Shown here: one piece after another, positions 26,389-35,069 of the stretch
Layout of the letters: each line of letters begins with the position of its first letter
How positions within the stretch are numbered: position 1 is the stretch's first letter
Assembly (NCBI RefSeq): GCF_900114205.1
Contig: NZ_FOSH01000013.1
Coordinates: 22,212 to 86,211 of the forward strand
Reading direction: 5' to 3'
Source of the DNA: Methylophaga sulfidovorans
Lineage (GTDB): Bacteria; Pseudomonadota; Gammaproteobacteria; Nitrosococcales; Methylophagaceae
DNA length: 64,000 bases
Notes under the pieces: generated by a model
What the model was told of the DNA's origin: nothing
What the model saw: only the letters and a program-made list of their open reading frames with translations
Database searches by the model: none
Position numbers and translations under genes: made by a program

Positions 26389-27330
26389 ATGAAAAACAAA
26401 ACAAAAGCCTATATAACGGGCATCAGCGTTCTGTTCAGTGCCATTATGGCACTGAACGTATATGCAGATGACTATCCGTTAAAACAAGTCTCAGAAGGCA
26501 TTTATTACCATCAAGGTGCACAAGAGGATGCCGATCAACATAATAAAGGCGAAATAGCGAATACGGGTTTTATTATGGGCGACAAGTGTATTGCTGTCGT
26601 GGATAGCGGGGGTAGCTATCTTGAGGGCAAAGCCTTACTTGGAGCCATTCGTGAAAAAAGTGACTTACCTATTTGTTATGTGATTAACACTCACGCACAT
26701 CCGGATCATTTTTTAGGTAATGCTGCATTTAAAGATACCGGAGCTACGTTTATTGGTAACGCTAAAATGCCAGCAGCTATCGAAGCCCGAAAATCATTTT
26801 ATGAAACACGTTTTCAAGAGATTCTTGGTAAGTATTTCAAAGGTACAGAGTTTATTGAACCGACGCTTCTAGTCAGTGTGGATAAGCCCATCACCATTGA
26901 TTTAGGTGATCGTGAGTTAGTGCTAAACAGTTATCCCACCTCACATACCGATAATGATCTGACTGTTTTGGATAAAAAGACTAAGACCTTATGGGCGGGG
27001 GATTTATTATTTGTTAAACGTATTCCAGCACTTGATGGCAGTATCAATGGCTGGCTGGCGACGATTAAAAAATTAGAAGCCATGAAGTTAAACGCCGTTA
27101 TTCCTGGTCACGGTCCTGCCCAATATAAGGACTGGCACCAAGCTTTTGATGCTGAAGAGCATTATTTTTTGACTATTCGTGAGCAAATCAGAGCCATTAT
27201 TAATGATATGGGGACGATTACAGAAGCTACAGACTCTGTTGGCTTGAGTGAGAAAGGTAAATGGCTACTGTTTGATGATTACAACAAACGCAATGTGACT
27301 GCGGCGTTTACAGAATTGGAATGGGAATAA
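26389..27330 (+). CDS. Exported metallo-beta-lactamase-fold hydrolase (quinoprotein-relay type)
   Basis: A 313-residue periplasmic zinc hydrolase. After a signal peptide (ending ALNVYA-DD near residue 27) comes the MBL fold with the HxHxDH motif in NTHAHPDHFLGN (His102, His104, Asp106, His107), further ligands in PTSHTDNDLTV and AGDLLFV, and the last His in IPGHGPAQ. It resembles the SoxH-related hydrolases found next to quinoprotein dehydrogenases and SoxYZ-like fusion carriers. The SoxYZ-like gene follows three bases after its stop, so the two are surely co-translated. Substrate unknown; processing of a carrier-bound sulfur or one-carbon adduct is a family-context inference. Confidence 0.88.
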   Translation: MKNKTKAYITGISVLFSAIMALNVYADDYPLKQVSEGIYYHQGAQEDADQHNKGEIANTGFIMGDKCIAVVDSGGSYLEGKALLGAIREKSDLPICYVINTHAHPDHFLGNAAFKDTGATFIGNAKMPAAIEARKSFYETRFQEILGKYFKGTEFIEPTLLVSVDKPITIDLGDRELVLNSYPTSHTDNDLTVLDKKTKTLWAGDLLFVKRIPALDGSINGWLATIKKLEAMKLNAVIPGHGPAQYKDWHQAFDAEEHYFLTIREQIRAIINDMGTITEATDSVGLSEKGKWLLFDDYNKRNVTAAFTELEWE

Positions 27331-27333
27331 ACA

Positions 27334-28140
27334 ATGAAAAATTTATTTAATATTATCGCGATCAGCGGCTTGATGTTCTCTTTTATGATGCCGTCGATAA
27401 CGCGAGCTGATGACCAACCTGAAGAACAATGGGAAACATTAAAAGAGATTTATTTTGAAAATAAAACGATTTTAGAAGATGCCGATGACTGGTTAGTGAT
27501 AGAAGCGCCAAAGAGAGCAGAAGACGCGGCTATTGTTCCCGTTCATTTTTATTCGAAACGTCCACAAACAGATTCATCCTATATCAAAAGCCTGCAGATT
27601 TTTATTGATAATAACCCAATGCCATATTCGGCTAACTTTCATTTGTCACCGACATTGGAAAGCGTTGACATTTCCACTCGTATGCGTATCGATCAATACA
27701 CGTATATTCGTGCTGTAGCAGAAATGAATGACGGCAGTTTGCACATGGTGAAACGCTTTGTGAAAGCCTCGGGTGGCTGTAGTGCACCAGCGGGAAAAGA
27801 TCAGGCTGCTGCGATGGCGAGATTGGGTAAAATGCAGATTCGTTATCGTGATGGTGGCTCTGATGAAGCTAATCCTGTTCAGATTGTGATAAGTCACCCT
27901 AACAATAGTGGTTTGCAGATGGACTTAAAAACCCGTGGTTATATTCCAGCACATTATGTGGAGAAAATGGTTATTACACTTGATGATAAAGTGTTAATGG
28001 ACGTTGATACCGGCATATCAATTAGCGAAGATCCCAGTATTCGTTTCGTTTTGCCCAAAGGAAAAGCTGGACACGGTTTGCTAAAAGCAGTCGTGACTGA
28101 CAATCAAAAACAGATCTATACGATAGAAAAACAAATTTAG
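27334..28140 (+). CDS. Fused SoxY-SoxZ-like periplasmic carrier
   Basis: A 268-residue exported protein (signal peptide ending TRA-DD, about residue 26) that combines a SoxY-like N-terminal domain and a SoxZ-like C-terminal domain. The carrier cysteine is in ASGGCSAPAGKD (Cys149), the internal equivalent of the SoxY C-terminal GGC swinging arm, and the SoxZ part runs from MQIRYRDG through VQIVISHPNNSGLQMD to HGLLKAVVTDNQ. Such fusions occur in methylotrophs beside PQQ-dependent dehydrogenases rather than in thiosulfate oxidation clusters, and no other sox genes are here. The 3' end of this gene is the origin of the triplicated sequence that follows. Confidence 0.9.
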   Translation: MKNLFNIIAISGLMFSFMMPSITRADDQPEEQWETLKEIYFENKTILEDADDWLVIEAPKRAEDAAIVPVHFYSKRPQTDSSYIKSLQIFIDNNPMPYSANFHLSPTLESVDISTRMRIDQYTYIRAVAEMNDGSLHMVKRFVKASGGCSAPAGKDQAAAMARLGKMQIRYRDGGSDEANPVQIVISHPNNSGLQMDLKTRGYIPAHYVEKMVITLDDKVLMDVDTGISISEDPSIRFVLPKGKAGHGLLKAVVTDNQKQIYTIEKQI

Positions 28141-28646
28141 TTCCCTCCTGACTGACAAGGACGTCAATCACTAAATGGGTATTTCCAGTTGATTTGTTCT
28201 GTAGGCAGCATTTGCGTCACGCTTAAGCAAATCAACTAAGTATTCGTTTTGTATTTATTACCTAAAGGAAAAGCTGGACACGGTTTGCTAAAAGCAGTCG
28301 TGACTGACAATCAAAAACAGATCTATACGATAGAAAAACAAATTTAGTTCCCTCCTGACTGACAAGGACGTCAATCACTAAATGGGTATTTCCAGTTGAT
28401 TTGCTCTGTAGGCATCATTTGCGTCACGTTTAAGCAAATCAACCCAATATTCGTTTTGTTTTGCCCAAAGGAAAAGCTGGACACGGTTTGCTAAAAGCGG
28501 TCGTGACTGACAATCAAAAACAGATCTATACGATAGAAAAACAATTTTAGTTCCCTCCTGACTGACAAGGACGTCAATCACTAAATGGATATTTCCAGTT
28601 GATTTGCTCTGTGGGCATCATTTGCGTCACGCTTAAGCGAATCAAT
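28038..28646. repeat. Tandem triplication of two convergent gene ends (~205-bp unit)
   Basis: Three units, offset by 203-207 bp. Each holds about 100 bp of the 3' end of the SoxYZ-like gene (complete copy ending at the stop codon 28140; partial copies at about 28241-28347 and 28448-28550) followed by about 100 bp of the 3' end of the minus-strand gene at 28574 (partial copies from 28141 and 28348, true copy from 28551). Copies differ by a few substitutions and one small indel, so the amplification is fairly recent. Both real genes remain intact, and the extra copies form a spacer of about 410 bp. Confidence 0.93.
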
Positions 28647-28909
28647 CCAGTTGGATCACTGGGTTGCCCGATAACTACATAACGCCTGCCCGATTCGGTA
28701 TAGCCTATCCCTTGCGTTTGTTTAAACTCAGTAATCGGACTGCTATTACGTAGTGTAAATGGAAGAAGCTCATCTTCCTCATCAGCAGGCTTAAAAGGCG
28801 GCACTGTTTCCGGACGTTGCCGGAGGCCTACAAAAATTTCTTCACCACTTGGCAGAATGAGTATATTCCAGTGGTACAAGGTCATAACAGTATTAGCAGC
28901 ACGAGTCAT
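28574..28909 (-). CDS. Small protein of unknown function, 3' end duplicated downstream
   Basis: A 111-residue cytoplasmic protein. It shows LYHWNILILPSGEEIFVGLRQ near the start and ITEFKQTQGIGYTESGRRYVVIGQPSDPTGLIRLSV later, an alternating beta pattern without a known motif to me. It starts 11 bp after the stop of the EIIC-EAL gene on the same strand, so it is likely co-transcribed with it. Its last 24 codons are copied twice more in the adjacent tandem repeat without start codons. I cannot assign a family. Confidence 0.6.
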   Translation of the reverse strand: MTRAANTVMTLYHWNILILPSGEEIFVGLRQRPETVPPFKPADEEDELLPFTLRNSSPITEFKQTQGIGYTESGRRYVVIGQPSDPTGLIRLSVTQMMPTEQINWKYPFSD

Positions 28910-28920
28910 TTTTTAGCAAG

Positions 28921-30984
28921 TTAGCGGCAGTGAGATAAAAAATAGACCTGACAGTCTTCAGGCTTGAGTGGGGGACTATGATAATAGCCCTGAAATATAT
29001 CACAGCCCATTTCAGCTAACGCTTCGCGTTGTTCTATAGTTTCTACATACTCGGCCACAACAGAGACTTGCTGAGCCTTTCCCAAGTTGCTGATAGTGCG
29101 AATGATATCGGCATTGGTTGTATTAGTCAGCACATCACGTGTGATGGAGCCATCAATCTTAATTGCATTGACTTTAAAACGACGCATATACAGAAGAGAT
29201 GAATAACCCATGCCAAAGTCATCCATCGCTAAATGAATGCCTATATCACTGATTTCTTGTAATATTTTTTCGACTTGCTTGGAATCAGAAATCTCAGATG
29301 ATTCGGTGATTTCCAGTTCAATGTCTTGAGGATTAAGTCCGTACTTAGCAACACAGTTCGCTAAAAAAAACGGTAATGCATCATCATTTAATTGCAGGGG
29401 GGAGATGTTGATGGCCATAGTTAGATCCTGATGGCCCATAGCATTCCATTTTGCTTTAGTGATGCAACATTGTTCAAATACCCACTGATCTAATTGAGAA
29501 ATATCTCCGCTATCTTCAGCCAACATAACCAGCATAGCAGGTGAGACAAACCCATATCTTGGATGTGTCCAGCGCACCAGTGCTTCCACGCCAATAATGT
29601 GGCCTACACGATTGTGCTTTGGCTGGTAAACAACAGTTAATTCATTATGATAAATAGCCTGACGTAAGTCATACATTAGATCTCTGGCAATCATGCCGAC
29701 TTTATCTTGTCTGCTGATAATCTGTTGTTTGGCATGACCGCTATTAATGATTGTGTGAGTAGCTTCTTCGAAAGCCAGACGCTCTTGTTGTTGCCTATAA
29801 AGTTCTGCTTTACGAACAAAGGGGAGATAAAGCAGGGTACTAATCACAATTTCCAGTAATTGCAAAGCAACACCGTACCATGACCCTGTGAGTAACCATG
29901 CAGATAAAAGCGGTGGCGTTGTCCATGTCACACTGGATGGGTTCACCACACTAATGAAGCCTGATTGAAAAGCCAATAATGAGATGCCCATTAATAATAA
30001 CGGCACCATCAAAAAAGGAATTAAATAGCGTGGATTGAGAACAATGGGTAAACCATAAATTAAAATATCGTTGATATTAAACAGGCTGGGAATCAAGGAA
30101 ATTTTAGCTACTTTGTTTTGCACCCCTTGGCGGATAGTGAGCAAAATAGCAATAATTAAACCTAAGGTTGCACCAGACCCACCTATCAAAACAAAATTTT
30201 GGAAAATGGGGCGACTAACCCAATCTGCACTGAACACTGTAGAGGCACTAATAAAAAATGGGCCTTGTTGATTTGGGTCAATAGCGAGACCGCCATGAAT
30301 ACCAATAAACCACAAGCCTTGATTCACCAGTACTGCCAGTGTGCTTAATATCCAGGCACCATAACCATCTTTCTGTGCCCAGTGCGTAATTACACTGTAT
30401 ACACTAGGAAAATCGGGCAGTGCAGCAATAAACGCTGCTAATAAAAAAAAGAAAACCCCGACCAGAACTATGGTCGGAGTTAAGCGCATGGCATTATAAA
30501 ATGCAGTATCAGATTCGACAGATAGGTGTAGTAAGTCCAGTAAACGTTTATGGGTTAACCAGGAAATTAATTCAGCCGTCGCAATACCTAAAATAATAGC
30601 AAGCACCATGGCTTCCAGACTAAAGGCGATAGCGGAATAACCAAGTAATGAAATGAATATAATAAAGTTAATAGCGGCACTAATGGCGACCATTAATGGG
30701 GTAGGTGCATCACTTTTAGTGGCGTTATTGCTATTTAATCGGTAGACCAGCTGCACAGAAATAATGGCTGTTAGAGCCAACGCATAAAAGTTAAATGTTG
30801 CCTCACCTATCTGGCCTAGTGGAGCTTTCCAGTTATCACCCAGCCAGTCATTCATAAAGCCTTGAAAAAAAGTGCTAGGGAAATTAACCAATAAGTCTAT
30901 GGTGACACGGAGAAATATTAATGGAAGCAACGAAACAAAACTATTTCGCGTTGCTACTATCCATAACAGCATTCGATGCTTCAA
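28921..30984 (-). CDS. PTS EIIC membrane domain fused to an EAL cyclic-di-GMP phosphodiesterase
   Basis: About 687 residues. The start is a TTG at 30982-30984, chosen because AGGAGA lies seven bases upstream; the longer frame starts at another TTG (31020) without such a site. The N-terminal two thirds (to about residue 410) is a multi-helix EIIC of the lactose/cellobiose type, with WFIGIHGG and the NINDILIYGLPIVLNP segment of that family. A complete EAL domain follows: GVEALVRW, NISPLQL, ELEITES, AMDDFGMGYSSL, IKIDGSI and AEYVET, all metal and catalytic residues present. No EIIA/EIIB or sugar kinase is nearby, so the EIIC probably acts as a membrane sensor controlling c-di-GMP breakdown. Confidence 0.9.
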   Translation of the reverse strand: MKHRMLLWIVATRNSFVSLLPLIFLRVTIDLLVNFPSTFFQGFMNDWLGDNWKAPLGQIGEATFNFYALALTAIISVQLVYRLNSNNATKSDAPTPLMVAISAAINFIIFISLLGYSAIAFSLEAMVLAIILGIATAELISWLTHKRLLDLLHLSVESDTAFYNAMRLTPTIVLVGVFFFLLAAFIAALPDFPSVYSVITHWAQKDGYGAWILSTLAVLVNQGLWFIGIHGGLAIDPNQQGPFFISASTVFSADWVSRPIFQNFVLIGGSGATLGLIIAILLTIRQGVQNKVAKISLIPSLFNINDILIYGLPIVLNPRYLIPFLMVPLLLMGISLLAFQSGFISVVNPSSVTWTTPPLLSAWLLTGSWYGVALQLLEIVISTLLYLPFVRKAELYRQQQERLAFEEATHTIINSGHAKQQIISRQDKVGMIARDLMYDLRQAIYHNELTVVYQPKHNRVGHIIGVEALVRWTHPRYGFVSPAMLVMLAEDSGDISQLDQWVFEQCCITKAKWNAMGHQDLTMAINISPLQLNDDALPFFLANCVAKYGLNPQDIELEITESSEISDSKQVEKILQEISDIGIHLAMDDFGMGYSSLLYMRRFKVNAIKIDGSITRDVLTNTTNADIIRTISNLGKAQQVSVVAEYVETIEQREALAEMGCDIFQGYYHSPPLKPEDCQVYFLSHCR

Positions 30985-31115
30985 TATGTATCTCCTAAAG
31001 CTAGTTTTAAAATTTGCCAAATTAAAACATAGTCACAGAAACGAAGCTGTGCACGTGCTCATAAATTTATAAAAATCATTACTTAAACACGAAAACTTAA
31101 TCTTGTGGTTAATCT

Positions 31116-32018
31116 TTAGATAAATGTATCACAAGTGTCTACATTACCGCTGTCATAACCTGTTTTAAACCATTTAACCCGTTGCGCTGAGCTGCCATGA
31201 GTAAATGCATCCGGCCTGACAACGCCTGTTGCCTGTTTTTGTAAAGTATCATCCCCGATAGCACTTGCTGCGGTTAAGCCTTCTTCCAGATCACCAGCTT
31301 CCAGCAAGTGTCTTGATTTATTCGCATAATGTGCCCAAATACCAGCAAAGCAATCGGCTTGTAACTCTTGCTTAACTGAGAGTTTATTCCATTGCACCTG
31401 ACTCATTTTATTTCGTGCTGCGTTGACTTGTTGTGAGATGCCCAATAAGTTTTGGATATGATGACCAACCTCATGAGCAATGACATAAGCCTGAGCAAAA
31501 TCACCAGGCGCTTTGAATTGATTTTGTAGCTGGTCATAAAAACTCAGGTCTATGTAAACCTGTTGATCAGCAGGGCAGTAAAATGGACCCATTGCGGCCT
31601 GTGCTGTACCACAAGCCGAGTTCACTACGCCACGAAATAAAACCAGTTTGGGAGGGGTGTAACGTTGACCATTCTCTTTAAAAATCGCTGACCAGGTATC
31701 TTCGGTATCGGCGAGGATGACGGAGACAAAATCGACACGCTCTTTTTCTTCAGCACTTTCCTGTAGAGGTTCAGATGATGTGACGGTTGGTGCCGAAGAG
31801 GGCATACCCAGAAGCGATAGTAGTGCAGGTAAATTCCCTGTTAATGTAGCAAAGACAACAATACCTATCACCAAAATAGCTGTGCCTTTAAAACCAAGTA
31901 ACCGAAACACGGCTGGCAACAAACGGATTATGCCGCCTGAGCCACCACGAATCCCTGAAACACGCTGATTACGACGATCATCAATATTGCTACTTCTTCG
32001 GTTACCACGCCATTTCAT
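31116..32018 (-). CDS. YpfJ-like neutral zinc metallopeptidase
   Basis: A 300-residue protein with a polar Arg/Gly-rich N-terminus (MKWRGNRRSSNIDDRRNQRV), one transmembrane helix (about residues 38-58, FRLLGFKGTAILVIGIVVFA) and a periplasmic catalytic domain. The zinc motif is VIAHEVGHHIQNLLG, with a third ligand in the ELQADCFAGIWAHYA region. This is the predicted metalloprotease family of E. coli YpfJ; substrates are unknown. SD GAGGACA precedes the ATG at 32018. It is transcribed with the EIIC-EAL gene orientation but separated from it by about 130 bp. Confidence 0.9.
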   Translation of the reverse strand: MKWRGNRRSSNIDDRRNQRVSGIRGGSGGIIRLLPAVFRLLGFKGTAILVIGIVVFATLTGNLPALLSLLGMPSSAPTVTSSEPLQESAEEKERVDFVSVILADTEDTWSAIFKENGQRYTPPKLVLFRGVVNSACGTAQAAMGPFYCPADQQVYIDLSFYDQLQNQFKAPGDFAQAYVIAHEVGHHIQNLLGISQQVNAARNKMSQVQWNKLSVKQELQADCFAGIWAHYANKSRHLLEAGDLEEGLTAASAIGDDTLQKQATGVVRPDAFTHGSSAQRVKWFKTGYDSGNVDTCDTFI

Positions 32019-32047
32019 TTTGTGTCCTCAGCAAAAGGGAACAGAGC

Positions 32048-32821
32048 TTAGATAGTGTCGATATTACGGCATTTCGGATATTGACTACAGCCCCAGAAAA
32101 ACTGACCTGCATTGTCACCTTTTCTGCTTTGGCGTTTTACCATTTTATGACCACAGCGCGAGCACAGCGTCACGTCCATATTTTTACGTTCAACGAGCTG
32201 TTTTACATGAGCCACGTGTTCTCTGTTTGTTTTTAGACTACGTGAAAGACGGCCTGATTCAATTTGAGAAATAACGGATTCTTTCTCTCTCAATGTCAGC
32301 ACAGGATTCGTTTTAGACTTGATATAGCGGACATAGCCAAGACCATAAGTGACATTGTCCGGCATGGCTGTTTTAAAGTGACTATCACCGATGAAGACGA
32401 TAACGGAAAACACCTGTTCGTCTGCTAAGTTGAGCAATGTCTGAAGTGTTTTAAGATGTTTATGATTTTGATGCAGTGGGTTCTGAAAGCGGTATTTATG
32501 TTTGTAGAGTTGCTGGGTCCAGTTTTTCTGTGCAGGGTTGCCAAATATCCAGCCACGGATGTTTTTGGTCTCAACCACAAAAACGCCATAGACCGAGACG
32601 ATAATGTGATCAATCTGAGTAGTGCCATCTTCGCTGGGCAGAGTGACATTTTTGATTAAATGATAATGCTCTTTGTCTAATTGCCATCGGGCGATAACAT
32701 TAACCATAAATTCACCCATGATGCTTTTAAACCAGGCTGAGCGAAAAATAGCCAGACATAAAACTAACGGGATGAAATACCAGAAAGACAGTAAAGACGA
32801 GAAGAGCGGAGTGAAGTCCAT
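32048..32821 (-). CDS. NERD nuclease-related protein with C-terminal topoisomerase zinc finger
   Basis: A 257-residue protein. I start at 32821 (MDFTPLFSSLLSFWYFIPLV) because AAGGTG lies six bases upstream. One N-terminal membrane helix is followed by a NERD domain (NVTLPSEDGTTQIDHIIVSVYGVFVVETKN; the Asp and Glu-x-Lys residues of the PD-(D/E)xK-like core are visible) and ends in a four-cysteine finger (CSRCGHKM...GQFFWGCSQYPKCRN) of the type at the C-terminus of topoisomerase I. NERD proteins are predicted nucleases of unknown role. It lies upstream of the YpfJ-like gene on the same strand, 29 bp away, so the two may form an operon. Confidence 0.9.
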   Translation of the reverse strand: MDFTPLFSSLLSFWYFIPLVLCLAIFRSAWFKSIMGEFMVNVIARWQLDKEHYHLIKNVTLPSEDGTTQIDHIIVSVYGVFVVETKNIRGWIFGNPAQKNWTQQLYKHKYRFQNPLHQNHKHLKTLQTLLNLADEQVFSVIVFIGDSHFKTAMPDNVTYGLGYVRYIKSKTNPVLTLREKESVISQIESGRLSRSLKTNREHVAHVKQLVERKNMDVTLCSRCGHKMVKRQSRKGDNAGQFFWGCSQYPKCRNIDTI

Positions 32822-32911
32822 TTCAGCACCTTGGGTTGAGTCGCCAAGATCATACAATGCACAACAATTTAACGGGAAACAAGTACTGAAAATAAAAAGA
32901 GGAGTTTTTCT

Positions 32912-32987
32912 TGGTGGGTGCTGAGGGGTTCGAACCCCCGACCCTCGCCTTGTAAGGGCGATGCTCTCCCAGCTGAGCTAAGCACCC
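32912..32987 (-). tRNA. tRNA-Val (anticodon UAC)
   Basis: On the minus strand, a 76-nt cloverleaf: acceptor GGGTGCT pairs with AGCACCC, D-arm GCTCAGCTGGGAGAGC, anticodon loop CCTTACAAG with TAC, T-loop GGTTCGAACC, and an encoded CCA end at 32912-32914. It stands alone between the NERD gene and the ZntB-like gene. Confidence 0.97.
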
Positions 32988-33115
32988 CAAGAAAGCGTGG
33001 CATTCTACAACATCTTTTTCATATTTGCTCGAAAAAAATGAAGAAATTTTTATCTTTGTTTTGGATGCTTTTTAAGCAGATTAACTAAGTTATTGATTCA
33101 CCATTTAAAGCCTGA

Positions 33116-34090
33116 TTAAAACCATTTTTTCCAACGAAACAAAAACAATAATAAAACGGCCACCACACAGAGAATAACGATGACATCCGTAAAGGCATGA
33201 CTGTCATTGGCACCGGGAATACCACCCACATTAATACCCAATAACCCTGTGACAAACCCTAAAGGCAGAAAGACGGCTGCAATCACCGATAACACATACA
33301 TACGGGAATTAAGTTGCTCAGAGGTTTTGCTATGCAGTTCTTCCTGAACCAGCACAGCACGCTCACGAACCGCGTCCAGGTTCTCAATATAACGGATGAG
33401 ATTGTCACTGATTTCATGGATCTGGATACGATCATAATCAGATAACCAGGAGATCTTTTCCAGCGTCAGACGAGCCAGGGCATCTCGTTCCGGTGCTAAA
33501 TAGCGACGCATTTTAATCACTTGACGTCGTAAATGTGCAATATCGTTGTGTAAGTTTTCCGTATCGTCTACTAAAACGGCATCTTCGTAGTCGGCGATAA
33601 CATCTTCGAAACCGGCAACCGTATCAGACATACCATCCACCGTCAGATCCACTAACGAAATGAGAAACTCAGCACTGTTTTTAGGGCCATTACCTTTGCT
33701 CAGTAATTTATCCAGTTCTGCAGCAGAGTAGGACATTTCACGTCTGGTAGTGACGATAATACGAGTATCAATCCACATGCGAATTGAAATCAAATCGTCG
33801 GAACGGGCATCCTCATAATGATTAATACCCCGTAAAGACATCAGCAAACCATCATTAATGGAGGTCGTACGAGGTCGCGTTTCTTCCTCTAATAAGGCAT
33901 TAGCGATCACATTATCCAGACCAGACTGCTCAAGTAACCAACGTTCAGCATCAGGGTGGGTATAGTCAAAATGTAGCCAGAGAAGGCCATCTTCAGCCTG
34001 CCATTGCGGCAGATCACTCTCACTGATACGGACACTTCCACCCTTACCATTGAGTAAATGGGCATAGGCTAAACCTGATGGATTGGACAT
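33116..34090 (-). CDS. ZntB-like CorA-family metal transporter
   Basis: A 324-residue protein starting MSNPSGLAYAHLLNGKGG; the ATG at 34090 has GGGAA upstream, whereas an earlier ATG at 34111 has no ribosome-binding signal. A large soluble N-terminal domain with long coiled-coil helices precedes two C-terminal transmembrane helices. The signature between them is GLLGINVGGIPG, the GxN motif in the form typical of ZntB (zinc transporter) rather than Mg-type CorA. Length matches ZntB. Transport direction is debated for the family. A neighbouring dispersed repeat lies upstream. Confidence 0.92.
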   Translation of the reverse strand: MSNPSGLAYAHLLNGKGGSVRISESDLPQWQAEDGLLWLHFDYTHPDAERWLLEQSGLDNVIANALLEEETRPRTTSINDGLLMSLRGINHYEDARSDDLISIRMWIDTRIIVTTRREMSYSAAELDKLLSKGNGPKNSAEFLISLVDLTVDGMSDTVAGFEDVIADYEDAVLVDDTENLHNDIAHLRRQVIKMRRYLAPERDALARLTLEKISWLSDYDRIQIHEISDNLIRYIENLDAVRERAVLVQEELHSKTSEQLNSRMYVLSVIAAVFLPLGFVTGLLGINVGGIPGANDSHAFTDVIVILCVVAVLLLFLFRWKKWF

Positions 34091-34190
34091 GACAATAACG
34101 TTCCCATGCAATTAAAAAATTTTGAGCTTAGCATAACAGGAGTAAGGCATTGCCAGTATTTCAGATAGATAAATGACTCATCCGATCTCA

Positions 34191-34316
34191 ATAGGAATCG
34201 TCACTCAAGCGCAAACTGGTATCCAGTCCGAGCCTTGAAAAATAAGCCGTTTAATTCTCAAGAAACAGTTATTGCTCGAAGGCCCGAGCTGGATGCCAGA
34301 ACAACTCTGGCATGAC
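34191..34316. repeat. Dispersed repeat, copy A
   Basis: About 125 bp sharing blocks with copies at 39822-39947 and 40024-40150: ATAGGAA..CGTCA, ATCCAGTCCGAGCC, AAATAAGCCGTTT, CAGTTATTG.TCGAAGGCCC, GAGCTGGATGCCAGA and CTCTGGCATGAC. Copy A has lost the left half of the terminal palindrome (CACTCAAGCGCAAACTGG). Probably a non-coding, REP/MITE-like element. Confidence 0.8.
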
Positions 34317-34325
34317 AGAGCGTAT

Positions 34326-35069
34326 TTAGCGTAGTGTTCTGCTGAACAGATTTAATGCCAGTTGGTAGCCAATTTGTGCCGTTTGAGCATCGTAACGACC
34401 ACCATCACCTTCATCACGCATAAATGCATGTTCGGCATTAAACTCATGCCAGGTGAAGCTAATATCGGTTGCTCTTAATTCTTGATAGATTTTTAATAAA
34501 CCATCAGCAGGCACATGGTTATCCTGTTTACCCCAAATCATTAATAACTCGCCTTTGATGTCATCCAGACGTTCCATACTGTGTTGGCCTGGTTTGTTTG
34601 GGATTTTCTGAATGTGTAAATCAGTCGCGTAGAAACAAGCTGTGCCTTTGACTTCAGGTTGTAAAGCAGCACGGAATGCTAAGTGGCCACCAATACAGTA
34701 GCCCATGGCACCAATATGACCGTTACACCAAGGTTGGGTTTTTACAAACTCAATCATTGCAGCATTATCAGAGTCATAACCCTGAACATCTTTAGCTTCT
34801 TTATCAGCATTACCTTTGTCACGGCCAGCATCGTCATAACCTAATACTGTGCCAATAGGGTTCAGCTCATGAAAGACTTCAGGCACCAATACGGCATAAC
34901 CATGGCTTGCCATTAGTCTGGCAGCACGTTCAATGGGGCCGGTTTGTTGGAAGATTTCAGAATAGAACAAAATGACTGGGTAACTACCTTCACCAACAGG
35001 GCGGTGGATGTATGTACGCATAACGCCAGTGGGAGTATCAAGGTCGACAAAGTGGCTTTGAATTTTCAT
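34326..35069 (-). CDS. Dienelactone hydrolase family protein
   Basis: A 247-residue cytoplasmic alpha/beta hydrolase. The nucleophile elbow is GYCIGGH, with Cys as nucleophile as in dienelactone hydrolase; the Asp is in IWGKQDNHVP and the His in NAEHAFMRDEG. The N-terminal region shows VILFYSEIFQQTG and the acidic region expected before the elbow. Length is normal. It is monocistronic, flanked by a dispersed repeat downstream and a 428-bp AT-rich spacer upstream. The actual substrate is unknown; the family acts on lactones and small esters. Confidence 0.9.
   Translation of the reverse strand: MKIQSHFVDLDTPTGVMRTYIHRPVGEGSYPVILFYSEIFQQTGPIERAARLMASHGYAVLVPEVFHELNPIGTVLGYDDAGRDKGNADKEAKDVQGYDSDNAAMIEFVKTQPWCNGHIGAMGYCIGGHLAFRAALQPEVKGTACFYATDLHIQKIPNKPGQHSMERLDDIKGELLMIWGKQDNHVPADGLLKIYQELRATDISFTWHEFNAEHAFMRDEGDGGRYDAQTAQIGYQLALNLFSRTLR

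Noticed and set aside
28378..28581. 67-codon minus-strand frame inside the triplicated region
   Set aside because: It is composed of copied 3' gene ends read through a repeat unit; no start signal.
28038..28646. CRISPR-like or phase-variation repeat
   Set aside because: The units are exact copies of neighbouring gene ends about 205 bp long, so a segmental duplication explains them.
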